In this document: positions 8,082-17,050 of the stretch, piece after piece
How positions within the stretch are numbered: position 1 is the stretch's first letter
How the letters are laid out: every line of letters begins with the position of its first letter
Assembly (NCBI RefSeq): GCF_003605405.2
Contig: NZ_QYTW02000024.1
Coordinates: 21,903 to 85,902 of the forward strand
Length of the DNA stretch: 64,000 nucleotides
Direction: 5' to 3'
DNA from: Siminovitchia terrae
Lineage (GTDB): Bacteria > Bacillota > Bacilli > Bacillales > Bacillaceae_C
Translations under genes and position numbers: made by a program
Notes under the pieces: model-generated
What the model saw: the letters and a program-made list of their open reading frames with translations, nothing else
Databases searched by the model: none
What the model was told of the DNA's origin: nothing

Positions 8082-8768
8082 CTAATCCATCCTGCAAATG
8101 TCCACAGGGCAGTTCTCACAATGAATTTCGTCCTTTAGGTATTGAAGGTTGTGGACAAAAATCTTTCCGTTATCCATTTTAATGATTCCATCATTCTTTA
8201 AGCTGTTTAACAAACGATTGACAACCTCGCGGCTCATCCCGCAAAAGTTGGCCAATTCTTGGTTTGTAAGCGGAAGATCAATCAGGATACCATCATTTTT
8301 TTCGATCCCGTAGCTGTTAGTCATACGGATCAGAGTTGAATAAAGAGCTCCTTTTTTCCCATGCAAAACCAGGTCCCGGAATTTGGACTGGGTTTGCTGC
8401 TGTTGAGTGCCCATCATTTTTAAAAAACCAACGGTAAGGCTCGTGTCAAGAAGAAGCTTCTCCTCCAAATCCTGCTTTCCAATTTTTACGAGGGAGCAGT
8501 CTTCAATTACTTTCGCTTGGACTCTATAGGTGGAAAGCTTGCAAAACAGACGGATTTCGCTTATATAATCTCCTTCACTGCAAATACGAAAGGTGATTTC
8601 CCGCCCGTCTGGAGTAATTTTTCCAATTCGGACTCTTCCGGAACGGATATAGAAAATACTATCGGCAAGATCACCTTCGCGGAACAAAAAGCTGCCTTTT
8701 TTAACCACTTTTTCTTTATGTTCAATCAAAAGGAGATCTTTCAGATCTTCTGAATAATCGCCGTTCAT
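8082..8768 (-). CDS. fnr: Anaerobic regulator Fnr (Crp/Fnr family, iron-sulfur)
   Basis: 228 residues: a cyclic-nucleotide-binding-like beta-barrel (about 20-115), dimer helix, and C-terminal winged helix (TNQELANFCGMSREVVNRLL, helix-turn-helix). The C-terminus HCENCPVDICRMD has the C-X2-C-X4-C arrangement that, with the Asp in SKFRDLVLHGKKG, binds the 4Fe-4S cluster in Bacillus subtilis Fnr. Extended stretches match my memory of that protein. It should sense oxygen loss and bind TGTGA-N6-TCACA sites such as 7764-7779 and perhaps 8991-9006. Start ATG at 8768 behind GGAGGTCC-type sequence. Confidence 0.92.
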   Translation of the reverse strand: MNGDYSEDLKDLLLIEHKEKVVKKGSFLFREGDLADSIFYIRSGRVRIGKITPDGREITFRICSEGDYISEIRLFCKLSTYRVQAKVIEDCSLVKIGKQDLEEKLLLDTSLTVGFLKMMGTQQQQTQSKFRDLVLHGKKGALYSTLIRMTNSYGIEKNDGILIDLPLTNQELANFCGMSREVVNRLLNSLKNDGIIKMDNGKIFVHNLQYLKDEIHCENCPVDICRMD

Positions 8769-9220
8769 GGAGGTCCTCCTTCCATTATTTAAAAAATGCG
8801 TTTCAATTGTATGTTAATTATAACATGTAGGCGGAAGAATCCATATTGAATCTGTACTTTAGACATACCAATAATGATAAAACGTCTAGGTTGGCGGTGA
8901 AGGGGATGAAGTGAAGCCAGCAGTATACGTTGTATTAGAGTTATCTTGATTCGGTATAAAGGTAGGGATATTTCAATCGACTCAATGTTTTGTGATGATG
9001 TTCACAAGGAAGGCTTTACCGGCTATAGGTCAGATTCGCTTGATTCTGGGGCTTGGTGCTGCTCGGAAATAAGATAAATTGAATATAAAATAAGAGAATT
9101 TCAATGCTGGGGGGCAGGTAGGGGAGTTATTGGCCAAAAAACGCCATACTCCTTTGCTAGTGACTGTATTTTCTGAAGGTTATTAATGAGAAAAAGGATC
9201 TAAATAGCTTCATATTAGGA
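8769..9220. other. Intergenic region upstream of fnr
   Basis: No gene recognised. It contains the fnr promoter region and one perfect Crp/Fnr-type palindrome (8991-9006), listed separately. It ends at the boundary of a structured mobile repeat. Confidence 0.5.
8991..9006. promoter_or_regulatory. Crp/Fnr-type palindrome
   Basis: TGTGATGATGTTCACA is TGTGA-N6-TCACA, a perfect match to the Fnr half-sites, 223 bp upstream of the fnr start. It could serve fnr autoregulation or a lost gene; no downstream gene on the plus strand survives within 1 kb. Confidence 0.45.
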
Positions 9221-9416
9221 TTTAACTTCATTCAGTAGAAGTCTCCCACTTCTGTAAGTGGTGAGATGAAAGCATATTGGTATTCCATTCAGTGGGGGGT
9301 CAAACCTCGGTTGAATAAAGTTAAAGCCTTCGGTGGATGCCACAGATTTTCAGAGGAAATTTATCGAGCGGAGCTCGATAAAATCTGGTCGCAAATACGC
9401 CAAGGCGCATTTGATA
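9221..9416 (+). mobile_element. Structured IS605-like non-autonomous repeat, copy A1
   Basis: About 196 bp nearly identical to 20080-20276. It begins TTTAA then CTTCATTCAG, followed by a hairpin (TCTCCCACTTC / AAGTGGTGAGA) typical of IS200/IS605 left ends. Further inside are the perfect hairpin TTTATCGAGC-gga-GCTCGATAAA and a terminal hairpin AAATACGCC-aag-GCGCATTT. No transposase is present. The flanks of the two copies are unrelated outside these limits. Confidence 0.75.
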
Positions 9417-9904
9417 GTGGGGGTGTAAATATCATGTGAATGAATTTCAACTGAATCAGTTGAGAAAAGTTTACTGCCCGTATAATAATCCCTAAAGAGC
9501 TCTGACCCTGAAAAATTCAGGGGATTAGTTACGATATTATTATTGTGCTGGAATGATGCCTAAGGAGAGAGTTTGCCTTTATTAATGAGGAAGGAAAGGA
9601 TTTTTAACGATAAAATATTACTCTATGATTATCCGGAATTTTTTGTTTGTTTTAAAAAATAAAACTCGACAAATTCCTACTATTTTCGTCAGGATTTACT
9701 CCCTCTTTTTTAGGCTAATTTCACGAGTCTTACTATGAGCTGGGGCCAATTTTCATCAATGGTTTAATTTAAAATCTAAATGTTTATTTTACTGCTTGTA
9801 TTTTCCAAAGGGGCATGAATATTAATTTAGCTCATCTGATGTTTTGGATTGTTTAACTGGCGAAATTCTCTTGAAATAATGTCGAAAACAGAAGAAAACA
9901 ATTT
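9417..9904. other. AT-rich spacer without recognised genes
   Basis: Nothing recognisable. The sequence is AT-rich with stop codons in all frames and leads into the iteron array in front of the parM-like gene. Confidence 0.45.
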
Positions 9905-10036
9905 TGTGTACATGTAAACAAATAAAGGTATGTTGTTTACTTATTATGTATACATGTGTACAAAACGGTAAACATATTGATTTGACGACATGTTTACGGA
10001 TTAAGTAAACAAGTACACAAGTAAACGATAAATGTA
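9905..10036. repeat. Iteron array, candidate centromere (parC) of the ParMR pair
   Basis: Six copies of GTAAAC(A) occur in both orientations: 9914, 9934 (inverted), 9968, 9991 (inverted), 10005 and 10021. They are interleaved with GTATAC/GTACAC variants (TGTATACATGTGTAC, AAGTACACAAGTAAAC, TGTATACG). Spacing is 14-34 nt. The array ends about 120 bp before the ParM-like start codon, where type II partition systems carry the ParR-binding centromere and promoter. It is non-coding in all frames. Confidence 0.65.
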
Positions 10037-10154
10037 TACGAAATGTCGATAGTGAAAGCATTATTGACCGCAATAAGAAATTCAGGTAATCTTTAATCAT
10101 ACTTATAGAAATTTCCAATTGGTAGTTTCGCAAAAGAAAGGATGATAGTTATAT

Positions 10155-11330
10155 ATGGAAAAAACAAGACTTGCAGCGATTGATGTTGGAAATGATTCCT
10201 TAAAAGGTATCTTTGGTGAAATGGAGCATGAAATTAATATCCCCAATATCATTGCAAGAGATGTAGAAGACCGTCCGGTTATTGGATTGGAAGAGTTGGA
10301 TAATCAAGAACCAATAGATGGATTACATATACGTTTACACTCTCCTTCATTACAAGAAAATGGCGCCGTTTACCGAGTTGGCCATTTGGCGACACGAAGC
10401 GGGAATGCCACAGAGTTAGATCCAGGAAGCAGCAAATCGGAAGAAGATCAGACATTGGTTATGCTGTTTGCAGCGCTGGCTCTTGACGCGGTACGTGAAG
10501 AGAACAAGAAGGTGTTCAAACGCAGTAACAATGTTGTCGAAGCTACCTACAGTTTAGGCACAGGGCTTCCTTTGAGAGAAGTGAAGGAAGGAAAAGATGT
10601 GGGTTACCGCTCTAAATTGCTAGGTTCTGTACACCAGATAGAGTTTTTGGTCACTCCAAAATACCAGGGAATCAAAGTCAATATTAAATTCGAAGAAGTA
10701 AAGATTTATCCTGAAGGTTTTGCCGCTTTCATCAATCTAGTCATGGATAATGATTTGAAGATCATCAACAAAGACTTGATTGACAAAAGAATCATCATTC
10801 AAGATATTGGCGGATTATCAACAGATATCGCCGTCATTAAAAATAGGAAAGTGGATGATGACCGTGCGCAGGGCTTCAACCTTGGTGTATCTGAATCCCT
10901 TGATGCGATTCGAGAGGAGATCCGTTCAAAATATGGTGTTGAGCTCGACAGCCGGCGGGATGTTGTAGAGGTCATCACGAAAAAGAATGATAGAAACCAC
11001 ATTATGGTCAAAGGTAGCCGGACAAGCGTCCATGAGATTGTTGACCGCATTCTCTTGGAACTGGCAAAAAAGCAATACCGCCACTTAAGAAATGTTTGGC
11101 AAAGAAACTCCCAAACAGAGATTGCCTACTTTATCGGCGGAGGATCCATCGTTTTGAAAGATTATTTGAAGGCATTAAACAATAATCTGGATGGATACAA
11201 TATCGACTTTTTTGAAGATGAAAAAGAAAGTGTCTGGATGATGGCAAATGCATACTATAAGCTGATCGCCGACTTTGCTAAAAAGAATCAAAAAGAGATA
11301 AAAGAAGAGAAAAAAGCGGTTAAAAATTAA
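10155..11330 (+). CDS. ParM/StbA-family actin-like ATPase
   Basis: 391 residues. Actin-fold nucleotide motifs are visible: phosphate-1 IDVGNDSLKGIFG (about 9-21), phosphate-2 IIQDIGGLSTDIAVI (about 216-230) and the adenosine motif YFIGGGSIVLK (about 317-327). Plasmid ParM/Alp proteins polymerise into filaments that push DNA apart through a ParR-centromere complex. The C-terminus is Lys/Glu-rich. The downstream 191-residue gene, 12 nt away, looks like the adaptor, and iterons lie upstream. This is an entire type II partition cassette in what otherwise looks like chromosome, so an integrated plasmid or phage remnant is likely. Confidence 0.85.
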   Translation: MEKTRLAAIDVGNDSLKGIFGEMEHEINIPNIIARDVEDRPVIGLEELDNQEPIDGLHIRLHSPSLQENGAVYRVGHLATRSGNATELDPGSSKSEEDQTLVMLFAALALDAVREENKKVFKRSNNVVEATYSLGTGLPLREVKEGKDVGYRSKLLGSVHQIEFLVTPKYQGIKVNIKFEEVKIYPEGFAAFINLVMDNDLKIINKDLIDKRIIIQDIGGLSTDIAVIKNRKVDDDRAQGFNLGVSESLDAIREEIRSKYGVELDSRRDVVEVITKKNDRNHIMVKGSRTSVHEIVDRILLELAKKQYRHLRNVWQRNSQTEIAYFIGGGSIVLKDYLKALNNNLDGYNIDFFEDEKESVWMMANAYYKLIADFAKKNQKEIKEEKKAVKN

Positions 11331-11342
11331 TAGGGTGATACC

Positions 11343-11918
11343 ATGAAGGAAACGGGGATGAAGAGGGGGCAACCAATCACATTCAGGATCCCTTCCGATG
11401 CGCCTGACCATATTTTGAAGCAACTGCAAAGATTAAAAGAGACAGAGCGGAGAAATTTCTCGAGCAAAATTGCTTCCATCGTAATGAGTGGAGTCAGCGA
11501 AACTTTGACAAAGCAAAGGGAGACTCTCACGATTCCACTGCCAAGAGGGCTAACCAAAGATCAGCGCGACTGGCTAAAGCATGAGCATTCGGAAGCGTTG
11601 CTCGGAAACATCGTTTACCAATTATTATCCGATCCTGTTAGAGCTGTATCCATCCTGGCATCACTCAACAGCAATGCGCTGGAAATCGACGATGCTCTGT
11701 ACTTGCAGGAGGAAGCGGCAACGATAGAAGAACATGGTGGAACGGAATATCCTGAGGAAGATCAGTTTACAGTTAGTAGCAGCCACCCATCTGATGTAGA
11801 CGATTTAGATGATCTTGATTGGGGTCAAATCAAAATGGATGAAGAAACACAGGATGCGGAGAAAGCCGAGTTAGAAGATGATCCATTGGCGGATTTTCTG
11901 GCACAGATGAATAAATGA
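11343..11918 (+). CDS. ParR-like centromere-binding adaptor
   Basis: 191 residues. The N-terminal about 60 residues (PITFRIPSDAPDHILKQLQR then a helical stretch) have ribbon-helix-helix character, as in ParR. The C-terminal 75 residues are strongly acidic and probably disordered, ending DDPLADFLAQMNK, which could be the ParM-binding tail. Assignment rests mainly on gene order (directly after the ParM-like gene) and on the upstream iterons. Start ATG with AGGGTGATACC upstream. A terminator follows. Confidence 0.65.
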   Translation: MKETGMKRGQPITFRIPSDAPDHILKQLQRLKETERRNFSSKIASIVMSGVSETLTKQRETLTIPLPRGLTKDQRDWLKHEHSEALLGNIVYQLLSDPVRAVSILASLNSNALEIDDALYLQEEAATIEEHGGTEYPEEDQFTVSSSHPSDVDDLDDLDWGQIKMDEETQDAEKAELEDDPLADFLAQMNK

Positions 11919-11944
11919 GAGGACATGAAGAGTATCCTTTTGTC

Positions 11945-11973
11945 AGGCTGTCGAACATTTCGACAGCCTTCTT
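11945..11973 (+). terminator. Terminator of the parMR-like operon
   Basis: AGGCTGTCGAA / TTCGACAGCCT, an 11-bp perfect stem with a 3-nt loop followed by TCTTTAT. Confidence 0.9.
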
Positions 11974-12085
11974 TATATTTATAGTTCCTTCATTACTCGT
12001 ACGGAAAAATAGAAGGAACGTTCCTCTTTTTTGTTCATTAAAAAAAATTAAACATATTATTAAAATACTTCAAATGTACTTAACA

Positions 12086-12132
12086 TGTTTAGCTGGTTAT
12101 AATTTTTTTATAAATAATAAGTTAGCTAAACA
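12086..12132 (+). promoter_or_regulatory. Inverted repeat and -10 element before the C45 acyltransferase gene
   Basis: TGTTTAGCT (12086-12094) and AGCTAAACA (12124-12132) are perfect inverted 9-mers 29 nt apart. They flank a TATAAT -10 box (12098-12103), and the second arm ends directly before the AGGAGG ribosome-binding site. It could be a regulator-binding operator (perhaps for the LysR protein encoded at 19105-19968) or an RNA stem touching the ribosome-binding site. Confidence 0.45.
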
Positions 12133-12144
12133 CAGGAGGTTTTC

Positions 12145-13266
12145 ATGAACAACAAAGAAGCGGTAATCAATAAAAGGTCCAACCAAAGGTTTCCTTTTTA
12201 TAGATTTAAGGGAACCCACCATGAAATTGGCTTACAGCATGGTGAAGCATGCAGGGGCTTAATTGAGCGCCATCTAAATCTGGCAGTTGAAAGACTGCAA
12301 AGGCAGCATGATATAGCTTTGCCAGAAATATTGGAGGAGACACTGAAATATAGAAAATACGTAAAGGAACACTCTCCATTTTTAGATGATGAGATTGTCG
12401 GGATTGCTAAAGGAGCAAATATTTCCATTGAAGAAGCCTATTTACTCCAGGTACGAGCAGAAATCAATCGCTGTTTCAAGACAGAGAATGAGTGTACAAC
12501 TTTTGCAGTGGCCCCTGAGTCTACAAAAGAAGGTACTATCATTATTGGTCAAAATGCTGATCTTCCGGAATTTTACTCTTCTATATCCATTATTAAGGAA
12601 GTAGAGCCGGAAGATGGAAAAGCCACATTAATGTTGACTCCTGCGGGCCAAGTATCATACATAGGCATTAATAATGCCGGGATGGGTGTTTTTGCGAACT
12701 TTCTAGAATGTGAGGGATGGAGGGAAGGCTATCCACGCTACATGTTCTCCAGGTTTGCATTGACACATGATTCCATAGAAGAAGCAGTAAAGGGCCTTCG
12801 AAGTCTTACTCGTGCCTCGTCACGCAATTTAATCATGTCCGATAAAAATGGAGTAATAGCAAATATGGAAACAACGGTTACGGATGATGCTCTATTAAAG
12901 CCAAAGGACGGGATCCTAGCACATGCCAATCATTATCTCTCTAATGAATTAGCGAACGAGGAACGGTCTAAAGGTTATCTTTTGAATAACTCTAAAATAC
13001 GGCAACAGCGAATGGAGCAATTATTGCTAGAAAAAAAGGGCGAAATAACTGTGGAAATATTGAAGGAGATCATGCGGGACAGGGAGAACTATCCGAACTG
13101 TTTATGCCAAGCTCCCGGAGATGAGAGTATGCAGGCACCTGGAGACAGCGGAGGGGATATTGTTACATTTGCATCAGTGATTGCTGAACCTGAGGCGGGA
13201 AGAATGTGGGTTGCAATGGGGCCGCCAAATGAACATGAGTACCATCCTTATTCCTTTACACGTTGA
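12145..13266 (+). CDS. Peptidase C45 / acyl-CoA:6-APA acyltransferase-like enzyme
   Basis: 373 residues of the Ntn-hydrolase C45 family. The probable nucleophile is Cys117 in ENECTTFAV, after a Glu rather than the Gly usual in the fungal enzyme, so autoproteolytic processing needs testing. Other conserved-looking parts are GTHHEIGLQHG at the N-terminus, GQNADLPEF (after the nucleophile) and the ANHYL region. Known members transfer or hydrolyse acyl groups on amines or peptides. It starts at ATG 12145 after ACAGGAGG and leads a cluster with a peptide-type ABC importer, suggesting cleavage of an imported N-acyl amino acid or peptide. Confidence 0.8.
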   Translation: MNNKEAVINKRSNQRFPFYRFKGTHHEIGLQHGEACRGLIERHLNLAVERLQRQHDIALPEILEETLKYRKYVKEHSPFLDDEIVGIAKGANISIEEAYLLQVRAEINRCFKTENECTTFAVAPESTKEGTIIIGQNADLPEFYSSISIIKEVEPEDGKATLMLTPAGQVSYIGINNAGMGVFANFLECEGWREGYPRYMFSRFALTHDSIEEAVKGLRSLTRASSRNLIMSDKNGVIANMETTVTDDALLKPKDGILAHANHYLSNELANEERSKGYLLNNSKIRQQRMEQLLLEKKGEITVEILKEIMRDRENYPNCLCQAPGDESMQAPGDSGGDIVTFASVIAEPEAGRMWVAMGPPNEHEYHPYSFTR

Positions 13267-13382
13267 ATAAATAGTTGCTTTATGAAGGTGGTGAAGTTTA
13301 CCACTTTCACTAAATAGAAGCAGTATGACAAGTTTGTTAAAAAATGTATTCGCTTGCAAGCGGATGAAAAGGGGATGAAGTA

Positions 13383-14948
13383 ATGAGAGTAAGTAAAATG
13401 GTATGGATGGTATGTATATTATCCATTATTGCTTTGGTCGCCGGCTGTAAATCAACCAACACAAATTCAAGCACGGATCTTGATATGGGTAAAGAATTAA
13501 TTGTGGCATATCCTAGTCAACCGCCATCCTTAGATACTCATACCAATACGACAACTGCAACGTCAAATATAGGAAAGAATATTTTCGAATCGTTAGTTGC
13601 TATGGATTCTAATTATGGTGTGCAGCCAATGCTTGCTGATTCGTGGGAAGTAAAAGAGGATGGACGCGTTATCGAATTTAAACTGCGCAAGGGTGTCAAA
13701 TTTCATAACGGGAAAACAATGACTTCTAAAGATGTTGTCGCCTCAATGAACCGGTGGCTTGAAAATTCCAGTTCTGCGGAAGAAACGTTTGATGATGCCT
13801 CTTTTTCAGAGATTGACGATCATACAGTTAAGTTAGAGATGTCGCAGCCGACTTCAACTGCTTTAGTCGTACTTGCTTATTCTGGAGGCGAGTTAGCGAG
13901 CATTATGCCAGCGTCTGTCATTGAAAACATTAAGGGGGACAAGTTAACTGAATTTATAGGGACTGGGCCTTTTCAATTTGAGTCTTGGCAACAGGATCAA
14001 CAAATTCATTTGAAGAAGTTTAAAAATTATTCCAGCCGAGAGGAAGCAGCTGATGGATTGTCGGGAAAGAAGGAAGCTCTAGTTGACGATTTGTATTTTA
14101 AATTTGTCGCCGATTCTTCTACTAGACTTGCTGGAATACAGTCCGGGGAATACGATGTGGCACATAGTATTCCGTATGATAGCACAGATCAACTTAAAAG
14201 TAATCCTAACGTCAAATTATATTCTTCACCAAATACAATATTGAACATTTACTTGAATAAAAAGAAGGGCTTGTTTTCAGATCTAACCGCAAGGAAAGCG
14301 CTTGCTACAGGTATAAACAAAGAGGCTATTTTAAAGGCTTCCTTTGGTGATTCGGAAAATTACGAAAAGACTCACCATATGATGATGTACCATCAAGAAG
14401 GTCAGTGGTCCAGTGATATCGGAAAAAAAGAATACAACATTCATGATGTAGAAAAGGCCAAGGAACTATTTAAAAAGGCTGGGTACAATGGGGAAACTCT
14501 TAAAATAATGGCTACCAGAGATTATGAATATGTGTATAGTTCCGCCGTTGTTTTGCAAGAACAATTAAACCAAATGGGAATTAACGCTGAAGTAGAAGTC
14601 TATGATTGGCCTACTTTTGTAGATAAACGGGACGATCCGGATAATTATGACATTACGATTATTCCAAATACTGCGAAGCCAGAGCCTTCTTCTCTCGCGT
14701 TTATGAGATCTGATTTTACTGGTTGGACAGACAGTGAAGAATTAAATGCAATTTTAGAGGAGTTTCGCAGGGCTCCATCATTGGAGGATGCCCAAAAAAA
14801 ATATAATGACTTGCAGGCCTGGTTTATCGACTATATCCCAATCATTAAAATTGGCGATATAAATTCCATTTATGCATCCAGGGATAATATCTCAGAAATA
14901 GAATACGTGGATGGAGCCATTTATTGGAATGTCACAAAATCCAAATAA
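13383..14948 (+). CDS. Peptide/nickel-type ABC transporter substrate-binding lipoprotein
   Basis: 521 residues, solute-binding protein family 5. A signal peptide ends in the lipobox LVAGC (Cys22). Typical features are PSLDTHTNTTTATSNIGKNIFE near the start, GVKFHNGKTMTSKDVV (family signature) and GTGPFQFESW. It captures a peptide-like or related solute outside the membrane for the permeases and ATPases encoded next. Start ATG follows AAGGGGATGAAGTA. Hairpin 15061-15093 separates it from the permease gene, which may allow higher production of the binding protein. Confidence 0.9.
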   Translation: MRVSKMVWMVCILSIIALVAGCKSTNTNSSTDLDMGKELIVAYPSQPPSLDTHTNTTTATSNIGKNIFESLVAMDSNYGVQPMLADSWEVKEDGRVIEFKLRKGVKFHNGKTMTSKDVVASMNRWLENSSSAEETFDDASFSEIDDHTVKLEMSQPTSTALVVLAYSGGELASIMPASVIENIKGDKLTEFIGTGPFQFESWQQDQQIHLKKFKNYSSREEAADGLSGKKEALVDDLYFKFVADSSTRLAGIQSGEYDVAHSIPYDSTDQLKSNPNVKLYSSPNTILNIYLNKKKGLFSDLTARKALATGINKEAILKASFGDSENYEKTHHMMMYHQEGQWSSDIGKKEYNIHDVEKAKELFKKAGYNGETLKIMATRDYEYVYSSAVVLQEQLNQMGINAEVEVYDWPTFVDKRDDPDNYDITIIPNTAKPEPSSLAFMRSDFTGWTDSEELNAILEEFRRAPSLEDAQKKYNDLQAWFIDYIPIIKIGDINSIYASRDNISEIEYVDGAIYWNVTKSK

Positions 14949-15060
14949 TGACTTTTAAAAAATTTATATGTTGTTTCAAGCGCTGGGAGATTTATCCGAA
15001 TAGATGCAGACATTGTTTTGATACGTGCTTCATATGCCACTCTATTGAAAAAGAGAGAGT

Positions 15061-15098
15061 CCCCGATCAACGATTCAAATGGTATGATCGGGGTGCTT
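15061..15098 (+). terminator. Intercistronic hairpin between binding-protein and permease genes
   Basis: CCCCGATCA / TGATCGGGG (15061-15069, 15085-15093) with a 15-nt loop, followed by TGCTTT. It is a leaky terminator or processing signal, common after binding-protein genes. Confidence 0.6.
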
Positions 15099-15124
15099 TA
15101 TTAACGATTTGGGGGGGACAGACT

Positions 15125-16075
15125 TTGTGGTCATATATATTAAAAAGAACTTTATCCTTAATACCAATACTGTTCATCGTGTCCCTAGTGATATTTTTCA
15201 TTATACATTTAACACCTGGTGATCCTGTTTCCTATATGTTGGGAGATGAAGCGACTGAAGAACAGATTAATAATGTACGTGAAGAGATGGGATTAAATCT
15301 GCCTATCTATGAGCAATATTTTCATTGGATTGCCAATGTGCTGAAAGGAGACTTTGGGGTCTCATTTCATATGAATACAACCGTATTAGATGCTATCTTT
15401 TCCCATGTCGCTCCTACCTTGTCTCTTGCGATTTTTGCCCAGGTGATTGCATTGCTCATTGCCATCCCACTTGGAATCATCGCTGCTATTAAGCGGGGAA
15501 CGATAGTGGATCAGGCGGTGATGGGATTATCGTTACTGGGTATGGCTGTACCAAGTTTTTTATTGGCTCTCTTTTTAGTTTTGTTGATCGGAGTTCACTT
15601 GCAATGGCTTCCTATAGCAGGATATCAGCCTCTAAGCAGCGGGTTGTGGAATCACTTAAAATACTTAATCTTACCTGCAATATCATTAGGTTCTATTCAA
15701 GCCGCTCTTATTGCCAGAATGACACGCTCATCTATGCTTGAAGTATTGAATAACAACTATATCAATATGGCGCGTTCAAAAGGAGTTAGTGAGAGAAAAG
15801 TTATCTATAGCCATGCTCTTCATAATGCGTTTCTCCCTATATTAACTGTAATCGGACAGACATTTGGTGCATTGGTAACTGGAGCTGTTATCACGGAAAC
15901 CATTTTTAATATTCCTGGATTGGGCCAGCTGATCATTAACTCAGTAGAGCGAAGAGACTACACTGTCATCCAAGGAATCGTTCTATTTGTGACTTTCATA
16001 TACGTCATGCTGAATTTATTAATTGATTTGTTATATGGAGTTGTGGATCCACGAGTTCGCTTGGATGAAAAATAA
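15125..16075 (+). CDS. Peptide-type ABC transporter permease (DppB-like)
   Basis: 316 residues from TTG 15125, which follows a GGGGGGG Shine-Dalgarno. The open frame extends back to 14924, but those residues are Cys-rich and unlike the family. It has about six membrane helices, the family N-terminal LKRTLSLIPILFIVSLVIFF and the STPGDP-like motif HLTPGDPVSYMLG. The cytoplasmic coupling (EAA) loop is around ARSKGVSERKVIYSHAL. It forms the membrane channel with the next gene product. Confidence 0.9.
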   Translation: MWSYILKRTLSLIPILFIVSLVIFFIIHLTPGDPVSYMLGDEATEEQINNVREEMGLNLPIYEQYFHWIANVLKGDFGVSFHMNTTVLDAIFSHVAPTLSLAIFAQVIALLIAIPLGIIAAIKRGTIVDQAVMGLSLLGMAVPSFLLALFLVLLIGVHLQWLPIAGYQPLSSGLWNHLKYLILPAISLGSIQAALIARMTRSSMLEVLNNNYINMARSKGVSERKVIYSHALHNAFLPILTVIGQTFGALVTGAVITETIFNIPGLGQLIINSVERRDYTVIQGIVLFVTFIYVMLNLLIDLLYGVVDPRVRLDEK

Positions 16076-16105
16076 TATTTCTTTTTGTAAGAGGGGGTGT
16101 GAGTT

Positions 16106-17050
16106 TTGAATGGATCAGAAGCAAAGGAAATGCTAACGGCAACAAAGAAAAAGTTGATCAGTGAACAACGGTCTCTTTTAAAAAGGCGTTTTTTTTCAAA
16201 TAACTCCATGATGATAGGTTTAATTATCTTAAGTTTTTTAATCATTATTTGTTTGGTCGGCCCTTCTATTACAAGCTATACTCCATTTGAAATGGACGTG
16301 GAGAAGAGGTTAAATGGCCCGAATTCCACCTATCTGCTTGGCACTGATAATTATGGCAGAGATTTATTGACCAGGATTATCTATGGAGCGCGTGTCTCAA
16401 TGGGAGTAGGCTTTTTGGTAGCTTTCATCACTTCCGTACTTGGGGTCATCATGGGGCTGTATGCCAGCTATTACAAGGCACTGGATCATATCCTTATGAG
16501 AATCAGTGACGGTTTGATAGCTATACCAGGCATTTTATTCGCCATTGCCTTAATGGCGGCTTTGGGTCCTCGTACAGAAAACGTTGTTTTAGCCTTAAGC
16601 ATTGTATTTACACCTTATGTAGCACGGGTTGTCCGATCGGCTGCCCTAGTGGTCAAGGAACAAACGTATATTGAGGCAATGAAGGCTCAAGGTGCCAGCT
16701 CAACACGTATTATTTGGAGGCATATTGCTCCAAATGTATTATCTCCGCTTATTGTTCAGGCAACATTTATTTTTGCGGATACGATTATAACAGAGGCGGG
16801 ATTAAGCTTTCTTGGAGCCGGCGTTCCAACACCAAATCCAAGCTGGGGAAATATCTTGTATGATGGGAAACTTGTCATATTTAATGCATGGTGGATGACA
16901 GTGTTTCCAGGGATTATGATTATCATGGCTGTTATAGGATTAAATCTTTTAGGTGATGGAATAAGGGACATCATGGACCCGCATTATAAAAAAATCAGAT
17001 TCAAAAAGGCATTTAGATTAAAGCTTAATAGGGGAGAAAAGAATGACTGA
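16106..17050 (+). CDS. Peptide-type ABC transporter permease (DppC-like)
   Basis: 314 residues from a TTG start behind GAGGGGGTG. The OppC-type N-terminal segment is followed by about six helices. FLLGTDNYGRDLLTRI-type sequence (LLGTDNYGRDLL) and the coupling loop AMKAQGASSTRIIWRHI identify the family. It overlaps the following ATPase gene by 8 nt. Confidence 0.92.
   Translation: MNGSEAKEMLTATKKKLISEQRSLLKRRFFSNNSMMIGLIILSFLIIICLVGPSITSYTPFEMDVEKRLNGPNSTYLLGTDNYGRDLLTRIIYGARVSMGVGFLVAFITSVLGVIMGLYASYYKALDHILMRISDGLIAIPGILFAIALMAALGPRTENVVLALSIVFTPYVARVVRSAALVVKEQTYIEAMKAQGASSTRIIWRHIAPNVLSPLIVQATFIFADTIITEAGLSFLGAGVPTPNPSWGNILYDGKLVIFNAWWMTVFPGIMIIMAVIGLNLLGDGIRDIMDPHYKKIRFKKAFRLKLNRGEKND

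Noticed and set aside
9905..10036. Iteron array considered as CRISPR or replication origin
   Set aside because: Repeat units are 6-7 bp in both orientations with irregular spacing, no spacers of uniform length, and no rep or cas gene nearby.
14924..15124. Cys-rich N-terminal extension of the DppB-like permease
   Set aside because: The sequence contains the intercistronic hairpin, and a strong ribosome-binding site precedes TTG 15125.
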